A stretch of 12,239 nucleotides of DNA from a bacterium (GCA_024278345.1 JAJRTK010000069.1:1-12239); one strand, 5' to 3'. Positions 1-7,164 are shown, numbered from the stretch's first letter. Numbers and translations are program-made. The notes: generated by a model not told the origin, from the sequence alone.

Positions 1-111
1 CACCGCTGGGGCGGGCCTCCTTCCCGGCTCCGTGCAGCCCGGAGGGCGCTACACCGGCAAGATGCCGGTGCCACCGTTTCGGCGAAGAAAATTGTAAAGC
101 AAAAACACGAC
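1..111. repeat. Terminal direct repeat, left copy
   Basis: These 111 bases are identical to 12129-12239. The copy contains an 8-bp hairpin CACCGGCA-AGA-TGCCGGTG at 52-70 and a shorter stem CTCCG/CGGAG just before it. Such hairpin-bearing intergenic units resemble dispersed repeats of Verrucomicrobiota and Acidobacteriota. Exact identity at both contig ends is what a de Bruijn assembler leaves when it closes a circle or stops in a repeat. Confidence 0.97.
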
Positions 112-115
112 AATT

Positions 116-126
116 TGATAGGTCCC
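116..126. repeat. 11-bp inverted repeat arm flanking the terminal repeat (left)
   Basis: TGATAGGTCCC here is the exact reverse complement of GGGACCTATCA at 12101-12111. If the two terminal repeat copies are superimposed, these arms bracket an element of about 154 bases with inverted ends, which suggests a small MITE-like or REP-like unit, or two copies of the same dispersed family. Confidence 0.7.
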
Positions 127-146
127 CCACCTTCCTCCCTCCGATC

Positions 147-566
147 CTACGGACCTTCGTAGATCTCCGTCACCATCCCCACTCGGTGAATCCCTACCTT
201 CTTCATCACGTCCAACACGGTGATGACATCCCCGTAGGGCACCCTCCGGTCGCCTCGAATGAAGACATCCTTCATCGAAAGCTCGCTCTTGAGGCGGCGA
301 AGAATGAACTCCAGCTTGTCCGCCGGGATCGGACGCTCGTCTATATATATCTTGCCGTCCCTGGCCACCGTGACGATGGAGCTCTCCTCCATGTTCATCT
401 CCACGATCTGCTGAGACGCCTTCGGCAGTTGGACTGGTATGCCTTGATTCATCATGGGAGTCGTCACCATGAATATAATGAGAAGTACCAACATCACGTC
501 CACCAGAGGCGTGACGTTGATTTCCGCCAACGACCCGCCACTATCGGGTTTTGAACTCATACCCAT
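147..566 (-). CDS. tolR: TolR/ExbD-family biopolymer transport protein
   Basis: A 139-aa inner-membrane protein that pairs with TolQ to form the proton-driven Tol motor. One transmembrane helix (about residues 20-38) carries the TolR/ExbD signature NVTPLVDVMLVLLIIFMVTT, with the proton-path aspartate at Asp23; the rest (about 45-139) is the periplasmic domain. Length is normal for the family. I chose ATG at 566 because AAGGGGAA (580-573) stands 7 bases upstream; an in-frame GTG at 599 would add 11 residues but has no ribosome binding site, and an ATG at 560 is also possible. tolQ is upstream on the same strand but 390 bases away, which is unusual because tolQ and tolR are normally adjacent. 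No TolA, TolB or Pal gene follows: downstream is the terminal repeat. An ExbD role cannot be excluded, but the membrane helix is of the TolR type and differs from that of the two exbD genes in this window. Confidence 0.93.
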   Translation of the reverse strand: MGMSSKPDSGGSLAEINVTPLVDVMLVLLIIFMVTTPMMNQGIPVQLPKASQQIVEMNMEESSIVTVARDGKIYIDERPIPADKLEFILRRLKSELSMKDVFIRGDRRVPYGDVITVLDVMKKVGIHRVGMVTEIYEGP

Positions 567-572
567 GCAGTG

Positions 573-580
573 TTCCCCTT
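573..580 (-). promoter_or_regulatory. Ribosome binding site of tolR
   Basis: AAGGGGAA on the minus strand, with GGGGA 7 bases before ATG 566. It decides the start against the GTG at 599. The TAA (582-580) of the open frame in the upstream gap overlaps this site. Confidence 0.75.
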
Positions 581-904
581 TACTCCGGCTTTCCTTCACG
601 GAGCTTCACCATATCGTGCTCTTCATCTAGGGCGTGATTCTCGGTAAGCTCATTCTCTTTTTGTGCTGCGTTCCGCTCACATCGGTCGCCGTCCGACGCC
701 CGCTGCTCGCCATCTAAGACCCTCTCGATCAACTCCCCGAGCCCCGATCACCACCGGGTGACCAGACAGACTGTCTCTTTCCAAGGATCGGGAGCCCACC
801 CTAGCGGAACCCGACCGAAAGTGAACGGCGTGCGCCAGAGGCGCTTGGGGAGGGTTTCAACCCGCCCGTGGACCCCGTTGAAGGAGACTCCCGACAAGAA
901 TGCC

Positions 905-923
905 GGCTGGTAGTGAACCAGCC
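905..923. other. Hairpin after tolQ
   Basis: Perfect 7-bp stem GGCTGGT/ACCAGCC with a 5-base loop, 33 bases past the tolQ stop on the minus strand. No T-tract follows on either strand, so it is not a typical intrinsic terminator; it may stabilise the tolQ mRNA end. Confidence 0.5.
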
Positions 924-956
924 ACCGCGGTAGATTTGTGACGAGATCTCCCGGTT

Positions 957-1694
957 TTATCCTCCGCCGTAACGTTTTTCCAGATAATCCAAGAGCTCCG
1001 ACGAGAACGATTCCATACTCTTCTGGATCCGGCGAATCCGGTTGAGGAAGAAATTGTAGCCTACCACCGCCGGGATTGCCGCCACCAGCCCGGCAGCCGT
1101 GGCGACCAGGGCTTCAGAGATCCCAGGCGCTACCGTGGCGATACTCGTCGAGTTCGCCGCACCAATTCCCTGGAACGCACGCATGACTCCCCATACCGTG
1201 CCAAACAAGCCAATGAAGGGTGCGGTGGAGCCGGTGGTCGCAAGGAATGGCAAGGCGATCTCTAATCTCTCCGTCTCTTCCGAAATCGCACGATCCATGG
1301 AAGACCCGATGAATTTCAGATGGGATGCCTTGAGCATGGCTCCCTGGGATGAAGCATTCGGCGAATCGGTGGGCTGCCTTAGATGAAGCGACTGCAGCTC
1401 GCGGTAACTGTCCAGTAGCAACCGCAGTAGCGGGGTTCCCCGCAGCCCCCGGACCCGCCCGATGATCTTGGCTGGCGACCCGTGCTGGCGAAAGCTCTCC
1501 AAAAACTGCCTCGTTTGAACCATCGCCCGACGGACGATGATCCACTTCGCTCCGATGATCGCCCACGTAAAAATGGACATCCCGAATAGCAACAACAGCA
1601 CGAGTTTCGCCATCGGTCCGGAGTCGAGGACCAGATCGCGAACACCGAGCTCGAAACCAGGTGCTTGAGCAATATAATACAGAATATTCTGCAT
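957..1694 (-). CDS. tolQ: TolQ/ExbB/MotA-family proton channel protein
   Basis: A 245-aa inner-membrane protein, the pentameric channel subunit of the Tol motor. Three membrane segments are visible: about residues 29-51 (AKLVLLLLFGMSIFTWAIIG), 147-175 (containing the family core TGSTAPFIGLFGTVWGVM) and 190-215 (GISEALVATAAGLVAAIPAV). The long cytoplasmic loop between the first two and the short C-terminal tail fit TolQ, and the N-terminus resembles TolQ more than ExbB. I chose ATG at 1694 because the protein begins like known TolQ; no clear ribosome binding site precedes it. The frame is open further upstream (GTG at 1739, TTG at 1850), so the start is uncertain. A candidate promoter lies at 2031-2059. 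tolR follows after a 390-base gap. The exbB gene at 8867-9541 is a separate, clearly diverged paralogue. Confidence 0.93.
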   Translation of the reverse strand: MQNILYYIAQAPGFELGVRDLVLDSGPMAKLVLLLLFGMSIFTWAIIGAKWIIVRRAMVQTRQFLESFRQHGSPAKIIGRVRGLRGTPLLRLLLDSYRELQSLHLRQPTDSPNASSQGAMLKASHLKFIGSSMDRAISEETERLEIALPFLATTGSTAPFIGLFGTVWGVMRAFQGIGAANSTSIATVAPGISEALVATAAGLVAAIPAVVGYNFFLNRIRRIQKSMESFSSELLDYLEKRYGGG

Positions 1695-2113
1695 GATGGA
1701 CGACCGTTCGGCGATGGGGCCGATGGTGGCTAGGCCCACGGATTCCAGGATCCACGAACGATTCAGACTTTCTGAAACGTTTTCATTGATTGCATAGCAT
1801 GCTCCGGAGTCCTGTCGTTTTTCGGCAAACTCTGGGCAGGCGCTTGGCAACCCTGTCTGTGGAGGCCTGCTTGCTTCCTTGTTCGAGCCCGGTGGACGGA
1901 ATTCACTCTACGCCGGGCGCTTTCCGCCCATTCTTGTGCCATGGTCCCGATTTTAGGCACGCTAGAACTGGCAAATCGGCTTGAAGATGGCGGCAAGTGG
2001 CGCCGCTAATGGGATCGGGAAAACACGAAGCTCATAACAAACGCCCCCTTGGCGGTCAAGGCATGACCCCGCACAAACCAGACCAGGTCTCATAGCCTGC
2101 AAAACGCGAAACC
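1695..2113 (-). other. 419-base gap upstream of tolQ, likely promoter and leader
   Basis: No convincing gene. It holds a candidate promoter at 2031-2059 and then a leader of about 330 bases. Within the leader are a GCGGC/GCCGC hairpin (1990-2006), a 7-base complementary pair TCCCGAT/ATCGGGA (1945-1951 with 2014-2020), and a GGGCG/CGCCC hairpin (1915-1929). A small open frame of 59 codons starts at ATG 1942, right beside one arm of the long-range pairing, and ends at 1763; it has a weak ribosome binding site and an arginine-rich, unremarkable sequence, so I do not call it a gene. No tRNA or known riboswitch core was recognised. Confidence 0.4.
2031..2059 (-). promoter_or_regulatory. Candidate sigma-70-type promoter for tolQ-tolR
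   Basis: On the minus strand TTGACC (2059-2054) and TATGAG (2036-2031) are separated by 17 bases; they match the consensus at 5 of 6 and 4 of 6 positions. It lies just past the gspF-like gene and points at tolQ, 336 bases before its start. Confidence 0.5.
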
Positions 2114-3187
2114 TTACTTCGGAAGCCAACCCAAAAGGCCGTCCACAATTTCTCCAATGTTGCCGCCCCCGAAATGATGAGCCACCCCGGAAATCAGTTT
2201 CGCCTGCCAAACGATGACGACGATCGCCACCGCGGGATAAGTGACCCATGGCATCACGGTATCCACCAACGTCCTCATCCGCCGCTCCGCAGACTCGAAC
2301 AACCCCTCCGCGAGCTTGGAAGCCGTGCCGTCCAGCTTTCCGGCTTCGAAAGCCGAGTCAAGAGTTCCGTAAATAGCCGCGTCCATCCAGCCCACTCGCC
2401 TCCACCTGGAAAAGGCAAAACCGGGCACCTCGTCAAACGCAGGTGTGAGATATGAAAAACGCCATGTCCACAGCCTGTTGCTGGAACTCTGCCCGGCGAG
2501 TTCGATGGCTTCCCGTAGCTCGAGTCCAGCGGCCAGCAACATCGAAAATACTTTCAAATACTGGCTGATACAGAGATCTCGCAACGCTTTGGAATAAAAA
2601 GGGATGAAGGCGACTATCGCGTCGATGAGCAACCCGAGATAGGGAACGAGCCGCAGCCACAATAGTGTTGCCAAGAGCCCCGCTAGTCCCACCACAACAG
2701 CCACCGCTGGAATCAGTGTCCCCGTGACCATCGACATGGCTGCACCGTACCTGTCCTCGGCAATCCAAATCAGCACTCCCTCGAACAACAGGATGGCCAT
2801 GAAAAGGTTAACCAGGGGCCGAACCATGAGCGAACGGGCGTGACCTAGAAAGCATGCACGGTTCTCGCTCTGCTCCGCCAGCATGGTCAGAGTGCCTTCC
2901 AAGGTTCCGCTGTCGAGCCCGATTCGGACCAGCGAGACTTCCACTGGCGCAAAGAGAACCGATTCCTTTTTCATCACCTCGTCGAGGCGCATTCCGGCGT
3001 GGAGAAAGCGAGACATTCTCTTGATCGCGCCGCGGAGGTTGCCGCTCTTCGCCGACGGAAACGCTCGATCCACTGCCTCCGGCAGGCCGACTCCGGCGCT
3101 GAATTGATTGCGGAGCGAAAGGAAGAATCGGTGTTTTTCTTCGCTTGATGCGCCGGGGGAAATGACACTGAACAGGCTGTACAGCAT
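2114..3187 (-). CDS. GspF-like type II secretion/type IV pilus inner-membrane platform protein (orphan)
   Basis: A 357-aa polytopic inner-membrane protein with two T2SSF-type helical domains, about residues 18-140 and 205-330. Each repeats the family layout: LRNQFSAGVGLPEAVDRA and LVRIGLDSGTLEGTLTML in the first, YLKVFSMLLAAGLELREAIE and AFEAGKLDGTASKLAEGL in the second. Hydrophobic segments lie near 125-143, 157-180 and 311-328, matching the usual three membrane helices. In GspF/PilC this protein is the platform for pilin or pseudopilin assembly under an ATPase. Here no GspE/PilB ATPase, secretin or pseudopilin gene is nearby, so the role is unclear. It starts 28 bases after the stop of the large barrel protein and probably shares its transcript; the ribosome binding site is weak. 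Length is a little under the roughly 400 aa usual for GspF, and the conserved pattern is looser than in bona fide secretion systems. Confidence 0.82.
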   Translation of the reverse strand: MLYSLFSVISPGASSEEKHRFFLSLRNQFSAGVGLPEAVDRAFPSAKSGNLRGAIKRMSRFLHAGMRLDEVMKKESVLFAPVEVSLVRIGLDSGTLEGTLTMLAEQSENRACFLGHARSLMVRPLVNLFMAILLFEGVLIWIAEDRYGAAMSMVTGTLIPAVAVVVGLAGLLATLLWLRLVPYLGLLIDAIVAFIPFYSKALRDLCISQYLKVFSMLLAAGLELREAIELAGQSSSNRLWTWRFSYLTPAFDEVPGFAFSRWRRVGWMDAAIYGTLDSAFEAGKLDGTASKLAEGLFESAERRMRTLVDTVMPWVTYPAVAIVVIVWQAKLISGVAHHFGGGNIGEIVDGLLGWLPK

Positions 3188-3215
3188 GGAAATGCTCGAT
3201 CGTGTGAGGTACCCT

Positions 3216-6044
3216 TCAAAACACGACTCCGCGGCCCACGGAGAAAGTCAGGGCTACATTGTCATCTATGGTATCGAGGTTCGTCCGAAATGCCAATGTC
3301 AACCGAAAATCCAGAGAACCAACTCTCACAGCCGCCCGGGCACCCAGGGATGCTTTCAAATCTTCCAGCTGAAATCTCGGTTTGCTCTTCCACGGATCGA
3401 AACGACTCCATTGCTCAAAAGTTGCTCCCATGTCGGCGAAAACCGCTCCCCGAACTCCCCCTGTACGAAGCCAGCTTCGGACCGCCAGATGATCGATGAT
3501 GGGAAAACGAAGCTCGACATTGCCAAGAAGGTAGTTTTCGCCCGTGAATGCCTCAAGGCCGTAGCCTCGCAGAGAGCGGTCTCCGCCCAGGCTGAAATAG
3601 AGAGGATCCGCACCCATGGAGGAGCCCGCAGCCATCCGAATGGCAGCGACGGTGCGCCGAAGAAGGGGCACATAGAAACGTTGTTCCAATTCCAAGGAAG
3701 ACTGTGACAGGAGCCCGTCCAGGGGAATGCTCCCGGTTGCTTCCATGCGGAGTTCCCAGCCAGACCTGGGACCCAGAGCACCCATATGCACCCTGTCGTT
3801 CAGGAATCTTGCCGACACCGCTAGCCTCTTTTGAGATCTCGAACCATAAATCCCGTAGTTCCCGGAACTCTTCCATCTTTTGACAGTCACGTCGGACTCG
3901 ATCCTGGTGGTTCGGCTCAACGGGTAGACAGCGAAGGCACTTCCCCACTGCTCGGAGTACTTTTGTTTTGCTCCCTGGAAACGGACCCAACGCCGTTGAT
4001 GTCCAGCTGTGACTCCCAGGGTGAGCCTTCGCCGAAGGTTTGCATAACTCCCGGAGAACCCCTCCAGATACGCGTCGCTGGAGAACCGAACCTGGAACTG
4101 ATGCTCGGCGGGCCGGTCAGAGAGAGAGAGAAACGCCGAAAAAAGGAACCGCTGGTCCTCAGCCCAGCCAAGGCGATAACCAAGATTGTGTAATCGAAGA
4201 GAGGCTCTCACCTTCTCGCCAGACAGCTCTGAAAGCGCCTCTCCTGTTGCCGGCCTCGCCATGCGGGCAGCAGACAGAGAGATCTCTTCGCTCGGCCTTT
4301 CCAGGGAAGACATCCGCAACGCTGGCCGCACCGAGCGGACGCGAAAACGGCCCCTTTCCAGTTGAGAGAAGAACACACGCCCATCCGGGCCTTGAGTCGG
4401 CCATGCCGTTTGCGTGAAGGTTTTGGTTAGGCGCGTGGCAGTCAAGGTCTTGGGATCGACCCGGTAAATGTCGGCGACGCCGCTTCGATCCCAGACCGCC
4501 AAGATTCCAGCCTTACTCCAAGTCGCCTGGAAAAAAGTGGATCGCGCGTTGAGCAAGGGCCGCGTTTTACGTTCGGTCAGGGTAAGAAGAAGGAGTTGTG
4601 GATGCTGATTTCGCTCAGAGGTGTAGACGAGCTCTCGGCCCGACGGGGACCAAGAAGGTTCTCCATCGACGGCGGTATCATCTGTGATCTGCTCCAATGT
4701 CCCGGTTTTTTCATCGTAGATGAAAACATCTGATTGCCCGTTCAGGAATCCTGCCATGGCCACTTGCCGTCCGTCCGGATGGACGCTTGGAGAACTCGCT
4801 GATTGGAGGCCAACGTCCAGGGCACGAGTGATCCTCTTTCGGGCCAAGTCATAGAAGCACAGGCGCAAGTCCCCATTGACCGTTGCAAAAAAAAGGATCT
4901 GAAAACCGTCCGGTGTCCAACTGAGCGGACGACCATTCGTGACGAAAGCGTCCACCTTCCGAAACCTGTGGGAAGCGCGCTGAAAAGGTGCGCCATCTCG
5001 TAGCCGATGGATCGCCAGCGTTGGCCTGCCGTCCATCGATGTAATGCTCGCCAGTAATTCACCAGCGGGGGAGATCACCGCGCCAATATGCGCGCCAGAT
5101 CCTCCTTCCGCCCATGGCGTCGATGTCGGAGGACCGCTTTCCGGTGCGCTGAAAAGGGCCGCGTTCTTCACCAGGAGCCGCCGCCGGAGAGCCTCATCCA
5201 GTTCCCAAAGCTGGTGGCGAGTCGCTCCAAAGAACGCCTCCGCCAGATCTGGATGGCGTCCTTGTAAGCGCAGGTTGGACAAAACTCGCATGAGGATATC
5301 GTCGCCATATTGCTCCAACATCAACTCGATCGTGGCATGCCCCACCGCGTATCCCAAGAAGGGCTGGCGCAGCCTGCGAAAGCTCCCAAGATCTCCCAGG
5401 TGAGGGAAGCTCCAAAACATCAGCGCATCCCGCAGAATTGCACGATCCCAGACCGCCCACTGGTCAGTGGCGCTTTCGGCAAGTCCTTCCAAAAACCAAA
5501 GTGGCAGTGAGTTGCGCAGGCCTCGCAACCCCGCTTGGCCCATGGCGCGGCGGGCAAGGAGGTGAGCAAGCTCGTGAACAATCAGCTCCTCCATTGCTTG
5601 GCGTGAATCGTCCCCCGGGATGGCGATTCTTTCCTGGAGCGGTTCGGAGAATCCCCGGGAATCCGGGCGTGCCGCGCCGGAGAGAACGCGGGTTTCACGG
5701 AGATCGGCCATGCTCGGGTAGACGAGAATGGTGATGGCTTGGCGCTGTTGGAATTCTTCTTCTCGATCCAGACCGTAGAGGGTGCGAAGTTTCTCCCCAG
5801 CTTTCTCGGCCTCGGCGGCGAGCCATGGAAGCAGTTGTGCCGAGGATTCTGTATAGAAAAAATCAAAATTCTCCGTCTTGTGGAGGCGCCACTTGAGAGG
5901 AGCGTGGGGAAGCCTGTTACGGCTGTGGCCTTCCACAGGTTCGAGAAAGGGCAAGAAGAAAACCGCGTACTGGAGGGCGAGAAGCAGGAATCCCACGATG
6001 GCCCGAGGAAAGTGAATCACGGTGGTCTCTCGTTTTGTTGCCAT
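3216..6044 (-). CDS. Exported peptidase-like / TolB-like propeller / Omp85 barrel fusion protein
   Basis: A protein of 942 aa from ATG 6044. Numbering from the GTG at 6053 (945 aa), I see: a signal-like hydrophobic segment (18-36); a gluzincin-like region (about 55-300) with zinc motif HELAH (160-164) and, 25 residues on, WFLEGLAE supplying the expected third ligand Glu189; a PD40/TolB-like beta-propeller (about 320-570) with repeats such as SSPSVHPDGRQVAMAG, DGEPSWSPSGRELVYTS and TQGPDGRVFFSQ; and a beta-barrel (about 615-945) with the Omp85 motif SLRGY (827-831) and a terminal Phe. POTRA domains, normal in Omp85 proteins, are not seen. The N-terminal domains should face the periplasm. Starts are ambiguous: ATG 6044 has a weak GGTGG, while GTG 6020 would give a GTGA overlap with the upstream gene's stop and also leaves a good signal peptide. 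Neighbours are two putative lipoproteins upstream and the GspF-like gene downstream. Possible roles are outer-membrane protein assembly, quality control or export; the substrate is unknown. Confidence 0.85.
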   Translation of the reverse strand: MATKRETTVIHFPRAIVGFLLLALQYAVFFLPFLEPVEGHSRNRLPHAPLKWRLHKTENFDFFYTESSAQLLPWLAAEAEKAGEKLRTLYGLDREEEFQQRQAITILVYPSMADLRETRVLSGAARPDSRGFSEPLQERIAIPGDDSRQAMEELIVHELAHLLARRAMGQAGLRGLRNSLPLWFLEGLAESATDQWAVWDRAILRDALMFWSFPHLGDLGSFRRLRQPFLGYAVGHATIELMLEQYGDDILMRVLSNLRLQGRHPDLAEAFFGATRHQLWELDEALRRRLLVKNAALFSAPESGPPTSTPWAEGGSGAHIGAVISPAGELLASITSMDGRPTLAIHRLRDGAPFQRASHRFRKVDAFVTNGRPLSWTPDGFQILFFATVNGDLRLCFYDLARKRITRALDVGLQSASSPSVHPDGRQVAMAGFLNGQSDVFIYDEKTGTLEQITDDTAVDGEPSWSPSGRELVYTSERNQHPQLLLLTLTERKTRPLLNARSTFFQATWSKAGILAVWDRSGVADIYRVDPKTLTATRLTKTFTQTAWPTQGPDGRVFFSQLERGRFRVRSVRPALRMSSLERPSEEISLSAARMARPATGEALSELSGEKVRASLRLHNLGYRLGWAEDQRFLFSAFLSLSDRPAEHQFQVRFSSDAYLEGFSGSYANLRRRLTLGVTAGHQRRWVRFQGAKQKYSEQWGSAFAVYPLSRTTRIESDVTVKRWKSSGNYGIYGSRSQKRLAVSARFLNDRVHMGALGPRSGWELRMEATGSIPLDGLLSQSSLELEQRFYVPLLRRTVAAIRMAAGSSMGADPLYFSLGGDRSLRGYGLEAFTGENYLLGNVELRFPIIDHLAVRSWLRTGGVRGAVFADMGATFEQWSRFDPWKSKPRFQLEDLKASLGARAAVRVGSLDFRLTLAFRTNLDTIDDNVALTFSVGRGVVF

Positions 6045-6769
6045 ACAGGCCACCAGGGGCAGAGGAGACGGCGCTGCACGTTCGGCTCCTCTTGCAGCGC
6101 AAGGACAAGCTTCTTCATGACCCCTTGGAGCATGGAATTCCGCAATACCGCTTCCCTCTCAAGCTGTTTTCCTTCCACGATGGAGTGCGCCACGAAGGAG
6201 CGCCGGAGCTGAACCCGGTTGTTGCGAAGATCGCGGAACTCGATTTTCAAGCGGAGCAGAAGTTTGGTGCGCCGGACAAAAACCGGCCAGCCCTGGCTTT
6301 GGCCGGCGTTCTTCACCTGTCTGTCCCATGTTGAGGCATCTTGTCTGTAATAGCCGAAACGACCGGTGATCAGGCCATCGATAGTCCGGCCTTCAAAAGA
6401 GAGGCCAGGCCCGAGGGACTTGGGGATCTCGTTGGCACGGAGCAGCCTCCGGTAAACGGGGAAAGGGGCTAGCTTCTCCAACTCGAAGAGCAGCAGGCGG
6501 GAGGCTAGTTCGGCTTCTCGTGCTTGCCCAGTTCCCAAGAGCGGCGTCAACTCTTGCAGAGCCACCAAAGAGTAGACGTGGCGCCTATTTTTTTCCCATG
6601 GCTCTGGAAAAGAGAGCTCCGTCACTCCATGGCAACTCACCGAGAGAGCGAGCGCTAGCAGGACCCAGCCAGTTGCCGGGACTCCATGCATTGACATGAG
6701 CGGGTCCCCGTGAAAAAACATCAGGGCCGCCTGTTTCAGCCCTTGGCACGGTGTAAGATCGGGCTTCAT
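6017..6769 (-). CDS. Putative outer-membrane lipoprotein of unrecognised family
   Basis: 250 aa from ATG 6769. A hydrophobic segment (about residues 34-45) ends in ALSVSC, so Cys46 may be lipidated after signal cleavage. The mature part has no motif I can name. It alternates helices with strand-like stretches (TIDGLITGRFGYYRQ, VRRTKLLLRLKIEFRDLRNNRV) and ends in a helix before a Trp/Pro-rich tail. That layout loosely recalls LptE- or LpoB/CsgG-like envelope lipoproteins, but this is only an impression. ATG 6769 overlaps the TPR gene's stop as ATGA, which favours translational coupling; however ATG 6697 has GGGGA 7 bases upstream and would leave a normal 21-residue signal peptide, so it is a strong alternative. 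The 3' end overlaps the start region of the large barrel gene, indicating one operon and perhaps a partner function at the outer membrane. Confidence 0.72.
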   Translation of the reverse strand: MKPDLTPCQGLKQAALMFFHGDPLMSMHGVPATGWVLLALALSVSCHGVTELSFPEPWEKNRRHVYSLVALQELTPLLGTGQAREAELASRLLLFELEKLAPFPVYRRLLRANEIPKSLGPGLSFEGRTIDGLITGRFGYYRQDASTWDRQVKNAGQSQGWPVFVRRTKLLLRLKIEFRDLRNNRVQLRRSFVAHSIVEGKQLEREAVLRNSMLQGVMKKLVLALQEEPNVQRRLLCPWWPVWQQNERPP

Positions 6770-7164
6770 GGGCGTTCATCGGGCGGGCCGTTTGCGTGTT
6801 GCGGGCCCGCCGGGCGCTGCGCCAGCGCGCGCTGAAGATTTTCGCGGATCCCCGCGTCTCTTGGTTCCAGAGCTGCCGCCACCTTGTAGTGCTCCAGCGC
6901 CGTTGCCCGCTCCCCCAGTGCTTCAAGGCAGATTGCCAGGTTATTATGGAGGGCCGCATTCGCAGGTTCTTTGGCCAAGTGACTTTCCAGCCGGCTGCGG
7001 GCCTCCTGCCAAAGCTGCTGCTCCATTAGAGTCTGGATCAGGCGATGCTCCGGAGAATAGGCACATCCGTGGAAGAAGAGGCTCCAGCAGCCGATCCAGA
7101 GGAAAAATCGCCGGTTTGCCAAAGACCCCAAGAATGCTCGGAAAATATTAGTGAGAAAGGGCAT
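6766..7164 (-). CDS. Small TPR-repeat putative lipoprotein
   Basis: 132 aa from ATG 7164. An RR-containing hydrophobic segment (18-33) ends in LFFHGC, so Cys34 is a candidate lipidation site; Phe and His in the lipobox are not canonical. Residues 40-110 form about two TPR units, including the typical stretch NAALHNNLAICLEALGERAT and the closing ALEHYKVAAALEP. The tail is Pro/Gly/Arg-rich. TPR domains bind other proteins, so an adaptor role for the envelope module is likely. The start is uncertain: ATG 7164 lies only 11 bases past the T-tract of the tonB terminator and has no good ribosome binding site; TTG at 7131 or 7122 would give a more usual signal-peptide length. The stop overlaps the next gene's ATG (ATGA). 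It is the first gene of the module that runs to the barrel protein. Confidence 0.75.
   Translation of the reverse strand: MPFLTNIFRAFLGSLANRRFFLWIGCWSLFFHGCAYSPEHRLIQTLMEQQLWQEARSRLESHLAKEPANAALHNNLAICLEALGERATALEHYKVAAALEPRDAGIRENLQRALAQRPAGPQHANGPPDERP

Larger units (their letters stand above)
567..956 (-). other. 390-base gap between tolQ and tolR; long open frame broken by one TGA
   Basis: No gene with a convincing start is present. On the minus strand, the frame read from 954 is open for 68 codons to a TGA at 750-748, then open in the same frame for 55 more codons to TAA at 582-580, which overlaps the tolR ribosome binding site. The second half ends in a strongly charged stretch (ENELTENHALDEEHDMVKLR). 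The only usual start codons before the TGA are TTG, without a ribosome binding site. The gap also holds hairpins: GGCTGGT/ACCAGCC (905-923), TCACC/GGTGA (748-761), a CCCGATC/GATCGGG pairing (743-749 with 786-792) and GCGCC-AGA-GGCGC near 832-844. It could be a decayed gene, a structured spacer, or chance openness in GC-rich DNA. Confidence 0.45.

Noticed and set aside
748-750. TGA as a selenocysteine codon in the tolQ-tolR gap
   Set aside because: No clear bSECIS-like hairpin follows at the right distance, the flanking residues show no usual redox motif beyond a chance TxxU, and the frame has no good start.
741-900. RNase P RNA or tmRNA in the tolQ-tolR gap
   Set aside because: TGACCAGACAG resembles the 5' part of rnpB, but the conserved GAGGAAAGTCCGGGCTC core and the 3' pairing partner are absent on both strands.
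1695-1850. N-terminal extension of tolQ to TTG 1850
   Set aside because: The added residues have no TolQ character, and the family N-terminus begins at ATG 1694.
1870-1910. tRNA T-arm-like GTTCGAGCC
   Set aside because: The flanking bases do not form the T stem, and no acceptor or anticodon arm can be drawn.
1763-1942. 59-codon open frame in the tolQ leader as a gene
   Set aside because: Weak ribosome binding site, unremarkable arginine-rich sequence, no recognisable family; kept only as a note on the leader.
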